A stretch of DNA of 64,000 bases from Pseudomonadota bacterium (GTDB lineage Bacteria; Pseudomonadota; Gammaproteobacteria; Burkholderiales; Gallionellaceae): contig JAJZUP010000001.1 of NCBI GenBank assembly GCA_021848465.1, positions 1-64,000 of the forward strand, given 5' to 3'. The notes under the pieces were generated by a model. That model saw only the letters and a program-made list of their open reading frames with translations. It did no database searches and was not told the DNA's origin. Of the stretch, positions 33,566 through 43,004 are shown one piece after another. The stretch's first letter is position 1. Every line of letters begins with the position of its first letter. The translations under genes and the position numbers were made by a program.

Positions 33566-33991
33566 ATGAGCTTTTCCAACCCGCCATTGCCGGATATCCG
33601 TCGCCTGCTTGAAGAAGTGCATACGATTGCCGTCGTCGGGTTATCGCCCGACAGCAGCCGTCCCAGTTTCCGTGTAGCTCAGGCGCTGCAAGGTTTCGGT
33701 TACCGCATCATACCTGTACGTCCGATGGTTGGCTCAATTCTTGGAGAGCAGGCTTATGCCGACCTGGAGTCCTTGCCCTTCACCCCGGACATCGTGGACG
33801 TTTTCCGCGCTCCGGAGCATGTACCCGAGATCGTCGAGAGTTGCATCCGGCTTAACATCAGGCGGCTCTGGTTGCAGGACGGCGTGGTTCATCATGCGGC
33901 CGCCTTGTACGCTCAGCAAGCTGGTATAACCGTGGTGATGGATCGCTGCATGTTTCGCGATTGCGTTCAGCTATGCACTGAACGAACTTGA
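33566..33991 (+). CDS. CoA-binding domain protein (YccU-like)
   Basis: A 141-residue Rossmann protein of the CoA-binding family (TIAVVGLSPDSSRPSFRVAQ near the N-terminus, IVDVFRAPEHVPEIV in the middle, LWLQDGVVHHAAALYAQQAG toward the end). These proteins resemble the nucleotide-binding part of succinyl-CoA synthetase and bind CoA. Their role is not well defined. It is the first chromosomal gene after the island and lies 43 bases upstream of dapF, probably in the same operon. Confidence 0.8.
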   Translation: MSFSNPPLPDIRRLLEEVHTIAVVGLSPDSSRPSFRVAQALQGFGYRIIPVRPMVGSILGEQAYADLESLPFTPDIVDVFRAPEHVPEIVESCIRLNIRRLWLQDGVVHHAAALYAQQAGITVVMDRCMFRDCVQLCTERT

Positions 33992-34033
33992 ACACGTATA
34001 ATCCGCCCCTATGCGGAATGTCCACTTACAACC

Positions 34034-34864
34034 ATGCTACTGAAATTCACCAAAATGCACGGCGCCGGTAATGACTTCGTCGTTCTTGACGGAGTGCGTC
34101 AGCACATCCACTTGAACCCGGAGCAGCTACGCTTGATAGCCGACCGCCATTTCGGCATCGGCTGCGACCAGATCCTGCTTGTTGAAAAAGCACAAAACCC
34201 CGATGTCGATTTCCGTTACCGGATCTTCAATGCGGATGGCGGCGAAGTCGAGCAATGCGGCAACGGCGCGCGCTGCTTTGTGCGCTTTGTCCACGACCAC
34301 AAGCTCACCAGCAAGAAGGAAATCCTGGTTGAAACGAAAAGTGGCCTGATTTCCCCGCGTCTGGCTGCCGATGGGCGTATTACGGTCAACATGGGCATGC
34401 CGATATTCGAGCCTGCACGCATTCCGTTCGTCAGCGACAGCGACGCTCCTGTACAGAACCTGCAAGTTGGTGCTGGGCAAGTCGAAATCTCCGCTGTCTC
34501 TATGGGCAATCCGCATGCCGTTCAAGTCGTTGCCGATGTTGAAACGGCGCCGGTGCTGACGCAAGGTCCGCTCATCGAGCGGCACGAACGCTTTCCCCAG
34601 CGCGTCAATGCCGGTTTCATGCAGATTGTCGATCGCAGTCATATCAAGTTGCGCGTTTTTGAGCGTGGTGCCGGTGAGACCTTATCCTGTGGCACTGGAG
34701 CATGTGCTGCAGTTGTCTCCGGTATCCGCCGCGGACTGCTGGACAACGCCGTTCATGTTGTCACCCGCGGTGGCACCCTTACCATCGAATGGTCCGGCAA
34801 CGGCACTCCCGTCAGTATGACCGGCCCCGCTGTTGAAGTTTTTGAAGGTGAAATTCATATTTAG
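34034..34864 (+). CDS. dapF: Diaminopimelate epimerase
   Basis: Converts LL- to meso-diaminopimelate, for lysine and peptidoglycan synthesis. The 276-residue length is typical. The two catalytic cysteines lie in [14 protein letters not shown] near 73 and [13 protein letters not shown] near 219. The start [16 protein letters not shown] is the family signature. It is followed within 10 bases by the DUF484 gene and then xerC, a common gene order in Proteobacteria. Confidence 0.97.
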   Translation: MLLKFTKMHGAGNDFVVLDGVRQHIHLNPEQLRLIADRHFGIGCDQILLVEKAQNPDVDFRYRIFNADGGEVEQCGNGARCFVRFVHDHKLTSKKEILVETKSGLISPRLAADGRITVNMGMPIFEPARIPFVSDSDAPVQNLQVGAGQVEISAVSMGNPHAVQVVADVETAPVLTQGPLIERHERFPQRVNAGFMQIVDRSHIKLRVFERGAGETLSCGTGACAAVVSGIRRGLLDNAVHVVTRGGTLTIEWSGNGTPVSMTGPAVEVFEGEIHI

Positions 34865-34873
34865 GATGCAAGC

Positions 34874-35494
34874 ATGAAAGCCGAAGACGTCGCAGATTAT
34901 TTACAGGCTCACCCGGAATTCTTTGAAGCCTACGCACAAATGCTGGCCGATATTGTCATTCCGCACCCATACGGCGGCCGCACTATCTCGCTGAGTGAAC
35001 GCCAGATGCTGGCACTGCGAGAGCGCTCCAAAGAGCTGGAAAAAAGACTGCACGAACTGCTGGAGTTCGCCAAGGAAAATGACGAGCTGCAAAACAAGTT
35101 GCACCTGTTCACGCTATCTCTCTTCGGCTTCCACAGCCTGCCTGACCTGCAGAATGCCTGTATGCAAAACCTGCGCGATATTTTCTCGGTTCCGCATGTT
35201 GCATTCCATGCCTGGATCATGCATGCGCCAAGCGCTGAACTGCTTGCCTTTGCCGACAGCCACTCCCAACCTGTTTGCCTGCACCAACCGGTGCACGACA
35301 CGGCTGCCTGGTTTGGCGAAACCGGGCCGCACTTGCGCTCCTTTGCCTACTTGCCATTACGCCATCAGGATCAAAGTATCGGCATGCTTATCCTGGCCAG
35401 CGAAGACGCGAAGCGCTTTTACCCGGAAATGGGCACCGTATTCCTGCAACGCATCGCCGAACTCGTCAGTGCCGCAATGCGCTCCCACTTTTAA
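34874..35494 (+). CDS. DUF484 family protein
   Basis: A 206-residue GAF-like protein that usually sits between dapF and xerC. The start MKAEDVADYLQAHPEFFEAY is characteristic. A coiled-coil near 40-70 is followed by a GAF-type domain (SIGMLILASEDAKRFYPEMG). The role is unclear. Its stop codon overlaps the xerC ATG by 1 base (TAATG), so translation is coupled. Confidence 0.9.
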   Translation: MKAEDVADYLQAHPEFFEAYAQMLADIVIPHPYGGRTISLSERQMLALRERSKELEKRLHELLEFAKENDELQNKLHLFTLSLFGFHSLPDLQNACMQNLRDIFSVPHVAFHAWIMHAPSAELLAFADSHSQPVCLHQPVHDTAAWFGETGPHLRSFAYLPLRHQDQSIGMLILASEDAKRFYPEMGTVFLQRIAELVSAAMRSHF

Positions 35495-36396
35495 TGCCCG
35501 CAGCCAGCGCCGATACTCCCGCCACCCTGCAAGGCTATCTCGCCTACCTGCGTTATGAACGCAACTATTCGCCGCTGACCGCAGAAAATTATGCGCGCGA
35601 TATCCGCCGTTTGCTCGAACTGGCCGGCACGTCGCCACTCGGCGAACTTAAGAACCACCACATCAGGCGCTACATTGCTCAGTTGCACAGCAGCGGACTG
35701 GGCGGCCGCTCGCTTGCGAGAGTGTTGTCGGCTTGGCGCAGCTTTTTCGCCTACCTGATGCGCGACCATGGCTATCCCGGTAACCCTTGTGTCGGGCTGC
35801 GCGCGCCCAAAGCCCCCAAGGCCCTGCCGCACGCACTGTCACCTGATGAGGCGGTCAGGCTCGTTGATATGACAGTTGAGACCCCACTGGATTTGCGCGA
35901 CAAGGCCATGTTCGAATTGTTTTACTCATCAGGACTGCGCCTTGCCGAGCTGGTCAGCCTCAATCCTTCCGACATGGATCTGGCTGACGCAAGCATACGT
36001 GTCACCGGCAAGGGCAACAAAACCCGTATTGTCCCGCTTGGCAGCCACGCCATCTCCGCCCTGCAGGCCTGGCTTGCGGTACGCTGCCAACTTGCCAGCC
36101 CTGATGAACCTGCGCTTTTTGTCGGCAAAAGCGGGCTGCGAATTTCTCCGCGCACAGTTCAGCACCAGCTGCGACAATGGGGCATCAAGCAGGGCATTGC
36201 CAGCGGCGTGCACCCCCACTTGCTGCGCCACTCGTTCGCCACTCATGTACTGCAATCTTCCGGAGACCTGCGAGCAGTGCAGGAAATGCTCGGGCACGCC
36301 AGCATCTCCACCACCCAAGTGTATACCCACCTGGATTTCCAATACCTGGCTAAAATTTATGATGGCGCCCACCCCCGCGCCAGAAAAAAACCATGA
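35494..36396 (+). CDS. xerC: Tyrosine recombinase XerC
   Basis: XerC acts with XerD at dif to resolve chromosome dimers. From the ATG overlapping the DUF484 stop the protein has 300 residues, the normal size. A longer open frame extends upstream, but it runs inside the DUF484 gene. Catalytic residues are visible: Arg in YSSGLRLAELVSL, Lys in GKGNKTRIVPLG, the HxxR box HLLRHSFATHVL, His in MLGHASISTTQ and the Tyr in QVYTHLDF. Confidence 0.95.
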   Translation: MPAASADTPATLQGYLAYLRYERNYSPLTAENYARDIRRLLELAGTSPLGELKNHHIRRYIAQLHSSGLGGRSLARVLSAWRSFFAYLMRDHGYPGNPCVGLRAPKAPKALPHALSPDEAVRLVDMTVETPLDLRDKAMFELFYSSGLRLAELVSLNPSDMDLADASIRVTGKGNKTRIVPLGSHAISALQAWLAVRCQLASPDEPALFVGKSGLRISPRTVQHQLRQWGIKQGIASGVHPHLLRHSFATHVLQSSGDLRAVQEMLGHASISTTQVYTHLDFQYLAKIYDGAHPRARKKP

Positions 36397-37712
36397 CTGA
36401 TTTCAGGAAAAAAGCCCGCTCACCTGTGAATGACAAGCGTGACTTCCGCAAGCGCACGCATGACAAATCCCCTCGTACCGCCCCAGACGAACCTGCCGCT
36501 CCTCGCCTGGGAAGCCCGACTGCGCAACCTGCCGTTTGGCTGCGCCCCGGCCGCGAGAAATCGCTGCAGCGCAGACACCCTTGGATTTTCACCGGCGCCG
36601 TCGCGCAAATCGATGGCAAGCCTGCCAGCGGCAGCACGGTTGCAATTCGCACCGCGGAAGGAGACTTCCTCGCCTGGGCGGCCTACAGCACCGGATCGCA
36701 AATTTGCGCACGTGTCTGGTCCTGGTTTCAGGATGAGATCATCGACCAGAATTTTTTCACGCAACGTATTGCACAGGCTGTCGCTGCGCGCAGTCGACTT
36801 GCGCTGGAACAGGACAGCACCGGCATGCGCCTGGTACATGGTGAATCGGACGGCCTGCCGGGCTTGATCGTAGACCAATATGGCGAAGTGCTGGTCATGC
36901 AATTGGGCAGTGCAGGGGCTGAATTCTGGCGCGATGAGCTGGTTGCCGCCCTGCGCGAAGTCTGTCGGCCGACTTGTATTTATGAACGCTCCGATTCCGA
37001 CGGTCGCGAACTCGAAGGCTTGCCCAAGCGTTGCGGTCCCGTGTATGGCGACCTGCCTTCCGAACTGGTCATCACCGAGCACGGCATCCGCTTTGCCATA
37101 GACGTCGGAGGCGGGCAAAAAACCGGCTTCTACCTTGATCAGCGCGAGAACCGTTTGTATACCGGCAGCCTCGCCCGCGATCAGGATGTGCTCAACTGCT
37201 TCTGTTATACCGGTGGTTTTTCGTTATATGCCTTGCGAAATGGCGCCCGCAGCGTGTTGTCCATTGATGCTTCTGAAAGCGCGCTGGAAACTGCCCGGCA
37301 TAATGTTGAATTGAATGCACTCGACGCCGCAAAGGCTGACTGGTTGTGCGCCGACGTTTTTGAGGCCTTACGCAAACTGCGCGACCAAGGGCGCAGTTTT
37401 GACCTGATCGTGCTGGACCCGCCCAAGTTCGCGCCCACCGCGTCGTTTGCGGAAAAAGCTGCACGCGCATACAAGGATATCAACCTGCTGGGGTTCAAAC
37501 TGCTGCGGCCGGGCGGTTTGCTGTTCACCTACTCGTGTTCGGGCGGCATCAACGACGAACTGTTCCAGAAAATCATTGCCGGAGCCGCGCTGGACGCTGG
37601 CGTCGATGCCCGCATTGTAAAGAAACTGCATGCCACAGCCGACCACCCGGTGCTGCTGAGCTTTCCCGAAGGGGCGTACCTGAAGGGGCTCGTCCTGCAA
37701 ATAACGCCGTGA
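36393..37712 (+). CDS. rlmI: 23S rRNA (cytosine-C5)-methyltransferase RlmI-like
   Basis: A 439-residue class I SAM-dependent methyltransferase. The first 45 residues are a basic extension. A PUA domain follows (VWLRPGREKSLQRRHPWIFT), then a Rossmann domain with VLNCFCYTGGFSLYALRNGA and the catalytic region DLIVLDPPKFAP. YSCSGG near 380 carries the probable catalytic Cys. RlmI modifies cytosine 1962 in 23S rRNA. The gene overlaps xerC by 4 bases. Confidence 0.88.
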   Translation: MTDFRKKARSPVNDKRDFRKRTHDKSPRTAPDEPAAPRLGSPTAQPAVWLRPGREKSLQRRHPWIFTGAVAQIDGKPASGSTVAIRTAEGDFLAWAAYSTGSQICARVWSWFQDEIIDQNFFTQRIAQAVAARSRLALEQDSTGMRLVHGESDGLPGLIVDQYGEVLVMQLGSAGAEFWRDELVAALREVCRPTCIYERSDSDGRELEGLPKRCGPVYGDLPSELVITEHGIRFAIDVGGGQKTGFYLDQRENRLYTGSLARDQDVLNCFCYTGGFSLYALRNGARSVLSIDASESALETARHNVELNALDAAKADWLCADVFEALRKLRDQGRSFDLIVLDPPKFAPTASFAEKAARAYKDINLLGFKLLRPGGLLFTYSCSGGINDELFQKIIAGAALDAGVDARIVKKLHATADHPVLLSFPEGAYLKGLVLQITP

Positions 37713-37718
37713 TGTTTG

Positions 37719-38108
37719 CTATTTCCTGACCACTTCCAGACCGTCTTTTTCCCAGGCGGTAATGCCGCCTTTCATATTGCTGACCTGGGTAAAGCCGGCA
37801 TCTTTCAGCTCTTCGACTGCCTTGGCAGAGCGGCGCCCGGAACGGCACATCACCACCACCGGCTTGTCGCGGTATGAATCAATTTCGCTGATGCGTGCCT
37901 CCAGCTCGCTCAGCGGAATCAGTTTCGCATTGGGCGCATGCATTGCCGCGTATTCTTCCGGCTCGCGCACATCCAGCAGCAAAGCGCCTTGCTGAGTCAT
38001 GGCCTGTGCCTGCTTGACGCTCACCCCGTCCACCGGCATCAGGAACTGCCCCAGCAGCACGATGGCTACGATCGCCAGGACAATATTAAACATCTTGCTT
38101 GAATTCAC
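37719..38108 (-). CDS. Rhodanese-like membrane protein
   Basis: The GTG start at 38108 has GGGAGAG 4 bases upstream; an ATG five codons later is also possible. The product is about 129 residues. It has an N-terminal membrane anchor (MFNIVLAIVAIVLLGQFLMP), then a rhodanese domain (LLLDVREPEEYAAMHAPNAK) with the active-site loop CRSGRRS. Rhodaneses move sulfane sulfur. A second, cytosolic rhodanese lies immediately upstream. Confidence 0.82.
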   Translation of the reverse strand: MNSSKMFNIVLAIVAIVLLGQFLMPVDGVSVKQAQAMTQQGALLLDVREPEEYAAMHAPNAKLIPLSELEARISEIDSYRDKPVVVMCRSGRRSAKAVEELKDAGFTQVSNMKGGITAWEKDGLEVVRK

Positions 38109-38119
38109 TTGTCTCTCCC

Positions 38120-38455
38120 TTACGCCAATGGCACTGGCGCAAAACCGCTTTGTGCCCATCCAATAATCCCGCCGCGCAGGTTATACACCTGGGAAAATCC
38201 TTGCTGCTGCAGGAACAGGCAGGCCTGTGCCGAGCGTGCGCCGCTACGGCAGATCACCACCAGCTTTTCTTCCGGTGAAAGCCCATGCAGGCTGTCCGGC
38301 AGCGTATGCAAAGGCACAGCTTCAGCCTTGGGCACCGTACCCTGCGCAATTTCCTGCATCTGGCGCACATCGAGCACACGCAGATTGTGGCTCGCGTCAT
38401 TCAGCCAGCGGTACAGTTCAGTAGCTTCAATTTCCTTGATGGCATTGGTAAACAT
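38120..38455 (-). CDS. Rhodanese-like protein (cytosolic)
   Basis: A 111-residue single-domain rhodanese with active-site loop ICRSGARSAQ near 70 and LRVLDVRQMQEIAQGTVPKA. It has no signal peptide or membrane segment and resembles GlpE-type sulfurtransferases. It precedes the membrane-anchored rhodanese by 11 bases in the same direction. The two probably form an operon. Confidence 0.85.
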   Translation of the reverse strand: MFTNAIKEIEATELYRWLNDASHNLRVLDVRQMQEIAQGTVPKAEAVPLHTLPDSLHGLSPEEKLVVICRSGARSAQACLFLQQQGFSQVYNLRGGIIGWAQSGFAPVPLA

Positions 38456-38551
38456 TTTCTTGCTCCCGAATTGAGTGGTAAGAATATTAGCATATTCTAA
38501 TTTTTGAGCAAGGTAGGGATGGGAGTGGCAAGGCTGTTGCCTGGAACGTAT

Positions 38552-38959
38552 TCAAACACCCTGGTTCGCAGCACCGATTTCCTTCATGAGCTGCTCGGCA
38601 GTTTCAGCCAGCAAAGCCACATCCAACGTGCCGATGCACTGTTCTGCCACATCAATGCCGTCAGCAATTGCCGGGCGGTCGGGTTCGGCGATTTCCCACA
38701 CGCCGGTTTCATCGCCTGTGTTGCGCACCCGCTGCAATACCGCGATGGTCTGATCGAGAATTTCAACCGCATTCAGAATGCGGGTCTCGTGCCTGACCAG
38801 CGCGGTGCGCACCACTGAAATTGCGGCGGCAAGCCGGCCAAAGGCATCTACATTGAATTTATTCATGCATGCTGCCTGGTAGGCGGCATGCATGTCCATC
38901 GCGTAGATGTTTTTCAGTCCGTCGGTCACCGGGACGCGCAGCAGGGTTCGTTTCTTCAT
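38552..38959 (-). CDS. Hypothetical protein
   Basis: A 135-residue helical protein of no family I recognise. A central helix (IAVLQRVRNTGDETGVWEIA) and an acidic C-terminal half are visible, with no signal peptide. It lies 20 bases after rlpA on the same strand and may be the last gene of the rlpA-rod cluster. No motif points to a function. Confidence 0.6.
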   Translation of the reverse strand: MKKRTLLRVPVTDGLKNIYAMDMHAAYQAACMNKFNVDAFGRLAAAISVVRTALVRHETRILNAVEILDQTIAVLQRVRNTGDETGVWEIAEPDRPAIADGIDVAEQCIGTLDVALLAETAEQLMKEIGAANQGV

Positions 38960-38979
38960 ATTCCGATTCCGCAGTTTGT

Positions 38980-39990
38980 TCAGCGCACGCTGAGGTAGGG
39001 TTTGAATCCCAGGCGCGCCTTGAGGCGCTCGCCCGATGCGCGCGCCTCGGCTTCTGTTGCATAGGGGCCAAGGTGGATGCGCTGCAAACCATCTTTCTTG
39101 TACAAGGCCAGCGGCTTGTCGACCTCGCCCAGCTTGGAGCGCATCTTGGCCAGGAAGCTGGCAGCGCCTTCGGGGGATTTGAACGCCCCCAGTTGCAGAT
39201 AATACTTTCCGGCGGCAGGCTCAGCCGCCTTCGGCTTGGCCTCCGGCACGACCACCACCGGCGGCGTGGGCTCAGCTGCCGCCATCGGCTCGGCCTGCAC
39301 TGGCGCGCTCGCCGGTAATGCAGTCGCGACAACGGCCGGGGACGAACTATCGGTCGCAATGCTTTCCACCTCGACCTCGGCGCTGCCGTTGTCGATCAGG
39401 CGCAGCTTGTAGGCCGCGGTATAAGACAGGTCAATGATACGGTCATGCAGGAATGGACCGCGGTCATTGATGCGCACAATCACTGAACGCTTGTTGGACA
39501 GGTTGGTCACCCGCGCATAACTCGGGATCGGCAACGTCGGGTGTGCCGCGGTCATGCCGTACATGTCATACACCTCGCCGATCGAAGTACGCTGGCCGTG
39601 GAATTTCTTGCCGTACCAGGACGCAATACCGGTTTCCTTGTAAGCACCGGTTACAGTCAAAGGCTTGTAGGTTTTTCCCAGTGCGGTGTATTCACGATTG
39701 GCGTAACGATGCAGCGGCTCCGGTTTGGGCACCGCATCGGGAATGTCATCCAGATTCTTGGGGGCATCCGCGCCGGGACCATCTCCGGGCAAATAGCCGC
39801 CGCTGCCGGACTGCGGGGCCGTGCTCTCGGTTGCTACTGCGGGCGTTTCTTTTTCCGGCTGCGGTGCCTTGGTTGAAGTCGCGGGATTCAAATCCTCAAC
39901 CGGGGCTGCTTTCATGCCCTGCTTCGGCGCTGACGCACATGCCGCCAAAGTAATCGTTACCAGCGCCAGCAGCGCAAATTGCTTGTTCAT
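38980..39990 (-). CDS. rlpA: Septal ring lytic transglycosylase RlpA
   Basis: A 336-residue outer-membrane lipoprotein. The signal peptide ends in the lipobox LAAC (MNKQFALLALVTITLAAC). The double-psi beta-barrel domain covers about 110-210 (ETGIASWYGKKFHGQRTSIG, then VIVRINDRGPFLHDRIIDLS). A Pro/Ala-rich linker leads to a C-terminal SPOR domain (YYLQLGAFKSPEGAASFLAK) that binds denuded glycan. RlpA cleaves naked glycan strands. It lies 10 bases after rodA. Confidence 0.93.
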   Translation of the reverse strand: MNKQFALLALVTITLAACASAPKQGMKAAPVEDLNPATSTKAPQPEKETPAVATESTAPQSGSGGYLPGDGPGADAPKNLDDIPDAVPKPEPLHRYANREYTALGKTYKPLTVTGAYKETGIASWYGKKFHGQRTSIGEVYDMYGMTAAHPTLPIPSYARVTNLSNKRSVIVRINDRGPFLHDRIIDLSYTAAYKLRLIDNGSAEVEVESIATDSSSPAVVATALPASAPVQAEPMAAAEPTPPVVVVPEAKPKAAEPAAGKYYLQLGAFKSPEGAASFLAKMRSKLGEVDKPLALYKKDGLQRIHLGPYATEAEARASGERLKARLGFKPYLSVR

Positions 39991-40000
39991 CTTCGACTCC

Positions 40001-41116
40001 TCAAGTTTTAACCAATTGCTTATGGGTATGAATACTCATCAGCATACCAAATCCAAGCAGCAGGGTAAGCATGGATGTGCCCCCATAACTCACCAGCGGC
40101 AACGGCACCCCGACCACGGGCAGGATGCCGCTGACCATGCCCATGTTCACAAAGGCATAGGTAAAGAAGGTCAGCGTAATGCTACCCGCCATCAGGCGCG
40201 TGAAATAGGTCGAAGCGTTCGCAGTGATCACGAAACCGCGACCGATCACGAAAATATACAGCGCCAGCAGGATCAGGTTGCCGAGAAATCCGAACTCTTC
40301 CGAATACACCGCAAAAATGAAATCGGTGGTGCGCTCGGGCAGAAAATCGAGGTGCGTCTGCGTACCGTTCAGGTAGCCCTTGCCGAGGAAGCCGCCCGAA
40401 CCGACCGCAATCATCCCCTGGATGGTATGGTAGCCCTTGCCCAGCGCATCCTGCGACGGATCAAGCAGCATCAGGATGCGGTGGCGCTGGTAATCGTGCA
40501 GCATCGACCACAGGAACGGCGCGCTGGCCAATCCGGACAACGCCAGCCCCAGCATGATGCGCCAACTCAAACCCGCCAGGAACAACACATAGAAACCGCT
40601 CGCCCCGATCAACACCGACGTGCCGAGATCGGGCTGGCGCGCAATCAGCGCCACCGGCATGATCAACAACAAGGTCGCCACGAAATAATTGCGCAAGGTC
40701 AGCGTCGCCTCGTGCTTCTCGAAATACCAGGCCATCATCAGCGGCACGGCGATCTTCATCAGTTCGGACGGCTGGATCGTGGCAACCCCGATATTCAGCC
40801 AGCGCCTGGCGCCGTGGCTGATCTCGCCGAACAACGCGACGCATACCAGCAACACCATGCCCAGCACATAGATGGGGACCGCGCTGCGCAACAGGTAATG
40901 CAGCGGCATGTTGGCGACCAGCCACATCGCAGCAAAGGCCACGAAAATGTTCATGAACTGGCCGAACACGCGCAACCAGTTGCCATCGCTGGCGCTATAC
41001 AACAACACCAGGCTGACCAGCATCAGCAGGCCCAGCGCCAGCAGCAGCACCGGGTCCATGTGCGCCATGAAACGGCGCTGCAATTCCTTCTTGTTGATGG
41101 CTGGCAGCTCAATCAT
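40001..41116 (-). CDS. rodA: Peptidoglycan glycosyltransferase RodA (SEDS)
   Basis: Polymerises glycan strands in the elongasome with PBP2. The ATG at 41116 gives 371 residues, the usual length; a GTG/ATG 21 bases upstream is less likely. About ten membrane helices are visible, with SEDS signatures VLIGASGFYVLFLAG and MVSGILPVVGVPLPLVSYGG near the C-terminus. It overlaps the end of mrdA by 8 bases. AGGTGG lies just before the start. Confidence 0.95.
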   Translation of the reverse strand: MIELPAINKKELQRRFMAHMDPVLLLALGLLMLVSLVLLYSASDGNWLRVFGQFMNIFVAFAAMWLVANMPLHYLLRSAVPIYVLGMVLLVCVALFGEISHGARRWLNIGVATIQPSELMKIAVPLMMAWYFEKHEATLTLRNYFVATLLLIMPVALIARQPDLGTSVLIGASGFYVLFLAGLSWRIMLGLALSGLASAPFLWSMLHDYQRHRILMLLDPSQDALGKGYHTIQGMIAVGSGGFLGKGYLNGTQTHLDFLPERTTDFIFAVYSEEFGFLGNLILLALYIFVIGRGFVITANASTYFTRLMAGSITLTFFTYAFVNMGMVSGILPVVGVPLPLVSYGGTSMLTLLLGFGMLMSIHTHKQLVKT

Positions 41117-43004
41117 TTTCCACCTCACCTCCCCCATCCACGGTTCCCATTGGCTTCGGCACCTTGCCCAACAGGTAATAGTCCATCACCTTGCGCGCAA
41201 TCGGCGCCGCCGTCGAGCCGCCATGCCCGCCGTTTTCCACCAGCACGGCCATTGCGATGCGCGGCTTGTCGGCCGGAGCGAATGCAATGAACCAGGCATG
41301 GTCGCGATTGTATTCGGAGAGCTTGTTCGCATCGTATTTTTCCCCCTGCTTGATGCCGACCACCTGGGCGGTACCGGTTTTCCCGGCAATCAGGTAAGGC
41401 GCACCGGCGCCGGCGCCGGCGGCGGTACCGCCCGGCTTGAGCACGGCCACCATGGCACTCTTCACCAATTCGATGCTTTGCGGATCGATATGCAGATCGG
41501 CCGTCGGTTGAGGCAGCGGCGCAATGGCATTGCCTCCGGGACGCTGGATTTCCTTCACGAAATGCGGCTTGTATGCAATCCCGTCATTTGCCAATGTCGC
41601 GGTCGCCGACGCCAGTTGCAGCGGCGTAGCCAGATCGTAGCCCTGACCGATCCCGGCCGAAACCGTATCGCCGGGATACCACATCTGGTTATGGCGCTTC
41701 ATTTTCCATTCCGAGGACGGCAACAGGCCGGATACTTCGCCCTCCATATCCACGCCGGTCTTCTTGCCGAAGCCGAATTGCGACAGGTAGCTGTGCATGC
41801 GGTCTATACCCAGCTCGGTCGCCAAGCCATAGTAATAGGTATCGCACGACACTACGATGGACTTGAACATGTCGACCCGGCCATGCCCGCCCGCTTTCCA
41901 GTCGCGGTACTGGTGCCGGTTGCCGGGCAGCAGGTAGTACCCCGGATCGCTGATGGTATAACTTGGCGAACGCTTGTAGAACAGCCCGGCCAGCGCCATG
42001 AACGGCTTGATCGTCGAGCCCATCGGATATTGGCCGCGCAATGCGCGGTTATTCAGCGGCACATCCGGGGAATTGTTCAGCGCATCCCAGTTGTCGCTGT
42101 CGATACCGTCGATGAACAGGTTGGGGTCATACCCCGGCTTGCTGACAAACGCGAGGATCTCGCCATTGTTCGGGTCGATCGCCACCAGCGCCCCGCGATA
42201 ATTGCCAAACGCATCTTCGGCAATCTGCTGCAATTTCGCATCCAGCGTCAGCACCAGCGTGTTCCCCGACTTCGGCGCGGTGCGTGTCAGCGCGCGTACC
42301 GCGCGACCGCTGGCGTCTACCTCAACCTGCTCGAAACCGGTGGTGCCGTGCAGCTCTTTTTCATAACTTTGCTCCAGCCCGGTTTTGCCGATGTAGTCGG
42401 AACCGAGGTAGTTGGAGGCAATATCGTGCTCCTCCAGTTCATCCACGTCTTTTTCATTGATGCGCCCGATGTAACCGATCAGGTGCGAGGTACCCTCGCC
42501 AAACGGGTATTCGCGGAACAGGCGCGCCTTGATTTCCACCCCGGGAAACCGGTAGCTCTGAGCAGCGAAGCGTGCGACCTCTTCGTCGGACAGGCGATTG
42601 CGGATCGGCAGCGTATCGAAATTGCGGCTCTCCGCCAGCAGCTTCTTGAAACGTTTACGGTCCTTCGGCTGAATATCCACGATCGTAGCCAGCTCATTGA
42701 TCGTCGCCTCGACATCCGCCACCTTGCGTGACGCAATTTCCAGCGTATATCCGGAATAGTTGCGCGCCAGCACCACGCCATTGCGGTCGAGGATCAGCCC
42801 GCGGTTGGGAACGATAGGCACCACGGCGATACGATTGCTCTCCGCCATGGTCTGGAAATAATCATGCTTGAAAAGTTGCAGGTAAACAAAGCGCAGCAGC
42901 AGGATCAGCAGCATCACGAGCACAAAGCTGAGGCTGAGCATCAGGCGCAGGCGGAAATAATAAATCTCGCGCTGGTGGTTCTTCAGCTCGGCCGGACGCT
43001 TCAT
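41109..43004 (-). CDS. mrdA: Penicillin-binding protein 2 (transpeptidase)
   Basis: A 631-residue class B PBP that cross-links peptidoglycan during elongation. One N-terminal membrane helix (LMLSLSFVLVMLLILLL) precedes the PBP dimerisation domain. The transpeptidase motifs are SxxK in YPMGSTIKPFMALAG, SxN-like VVSCDTYYYGLA, and KTG in IAGKTGTAQVVG. It overlaps mreD by 4 bases and rodA by 8. All catalytic motifs are intact. Confidence 0.96.
   Translation of the reverse strand: MKRPAELKNHQREIYYFRLRLMLSLSFVLVMLLILLLRFVYLQLFKHDYFQTMAESNRIAVVPIVPNRGLILDRNGVVLARNYSGYTLEIASRKVADVEATINELATIVDIQPKDRKRFKKLLAESRNFDTLPIRNRLSDEEVARFAAQSYRFPGVEIKARLFREYPFGEGTSHLIGYIGRINEKDVDELEEHDIASNYLGSDYIGKTGLEQSYEKELHGTTGFEQVEVDASGRAVRALTRTAPKSGNTLVLTLDAKLQQIAEDAFGNYRGALVAIDPNNGEILAFVSKPGYDPNLFIDGIDSDNWDALNNSPDVPLNNRALRGQYPMGSTIKPFMALAGLFYKRSPSYTISDPGYYLLPGNRHQYRDWKAGGHGRVDMFKSIVVSCDTYYYGLATELGIDRMHSYLSQFGFGKKTGVDMEGEVSGLLPSSEWKMKRHNQMWYPGDTVSAGIGQGYDLATPLQLASATATLANDGIAYKPHFVKEIQRPGGNAIAPLPQPTADLHIDPQSIELVKSAMVAVLKPGGTAAGAGAGAPYLIAGKTGTAQVVGIKQGEKYDANKLSEYNRDHAWFIAFAPADKPRIAMAVLVENGGHGGSTAAPIARKVMDYYLLGKVPKPMGTVDGGGEVEND

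Noticed and set aside
35275-35493. N-terminal extension of xerC
   Set aside because: The extra codons run inside the DUF484 gene in another frame and have no recombinase similarity. The ATG at 35494 gives the normal length.
39821-41290. Long plus-strand ORFs opposite rlpA, rodA and mrdA (also 40908-42731, 52020-53549, 53573-55345, 56105-57775)
   Set aside because: They lie antisense to clearly conserved genes and are His/Arg/Gln-rich, as expected for reverse frames of GC-rich coding DNA.
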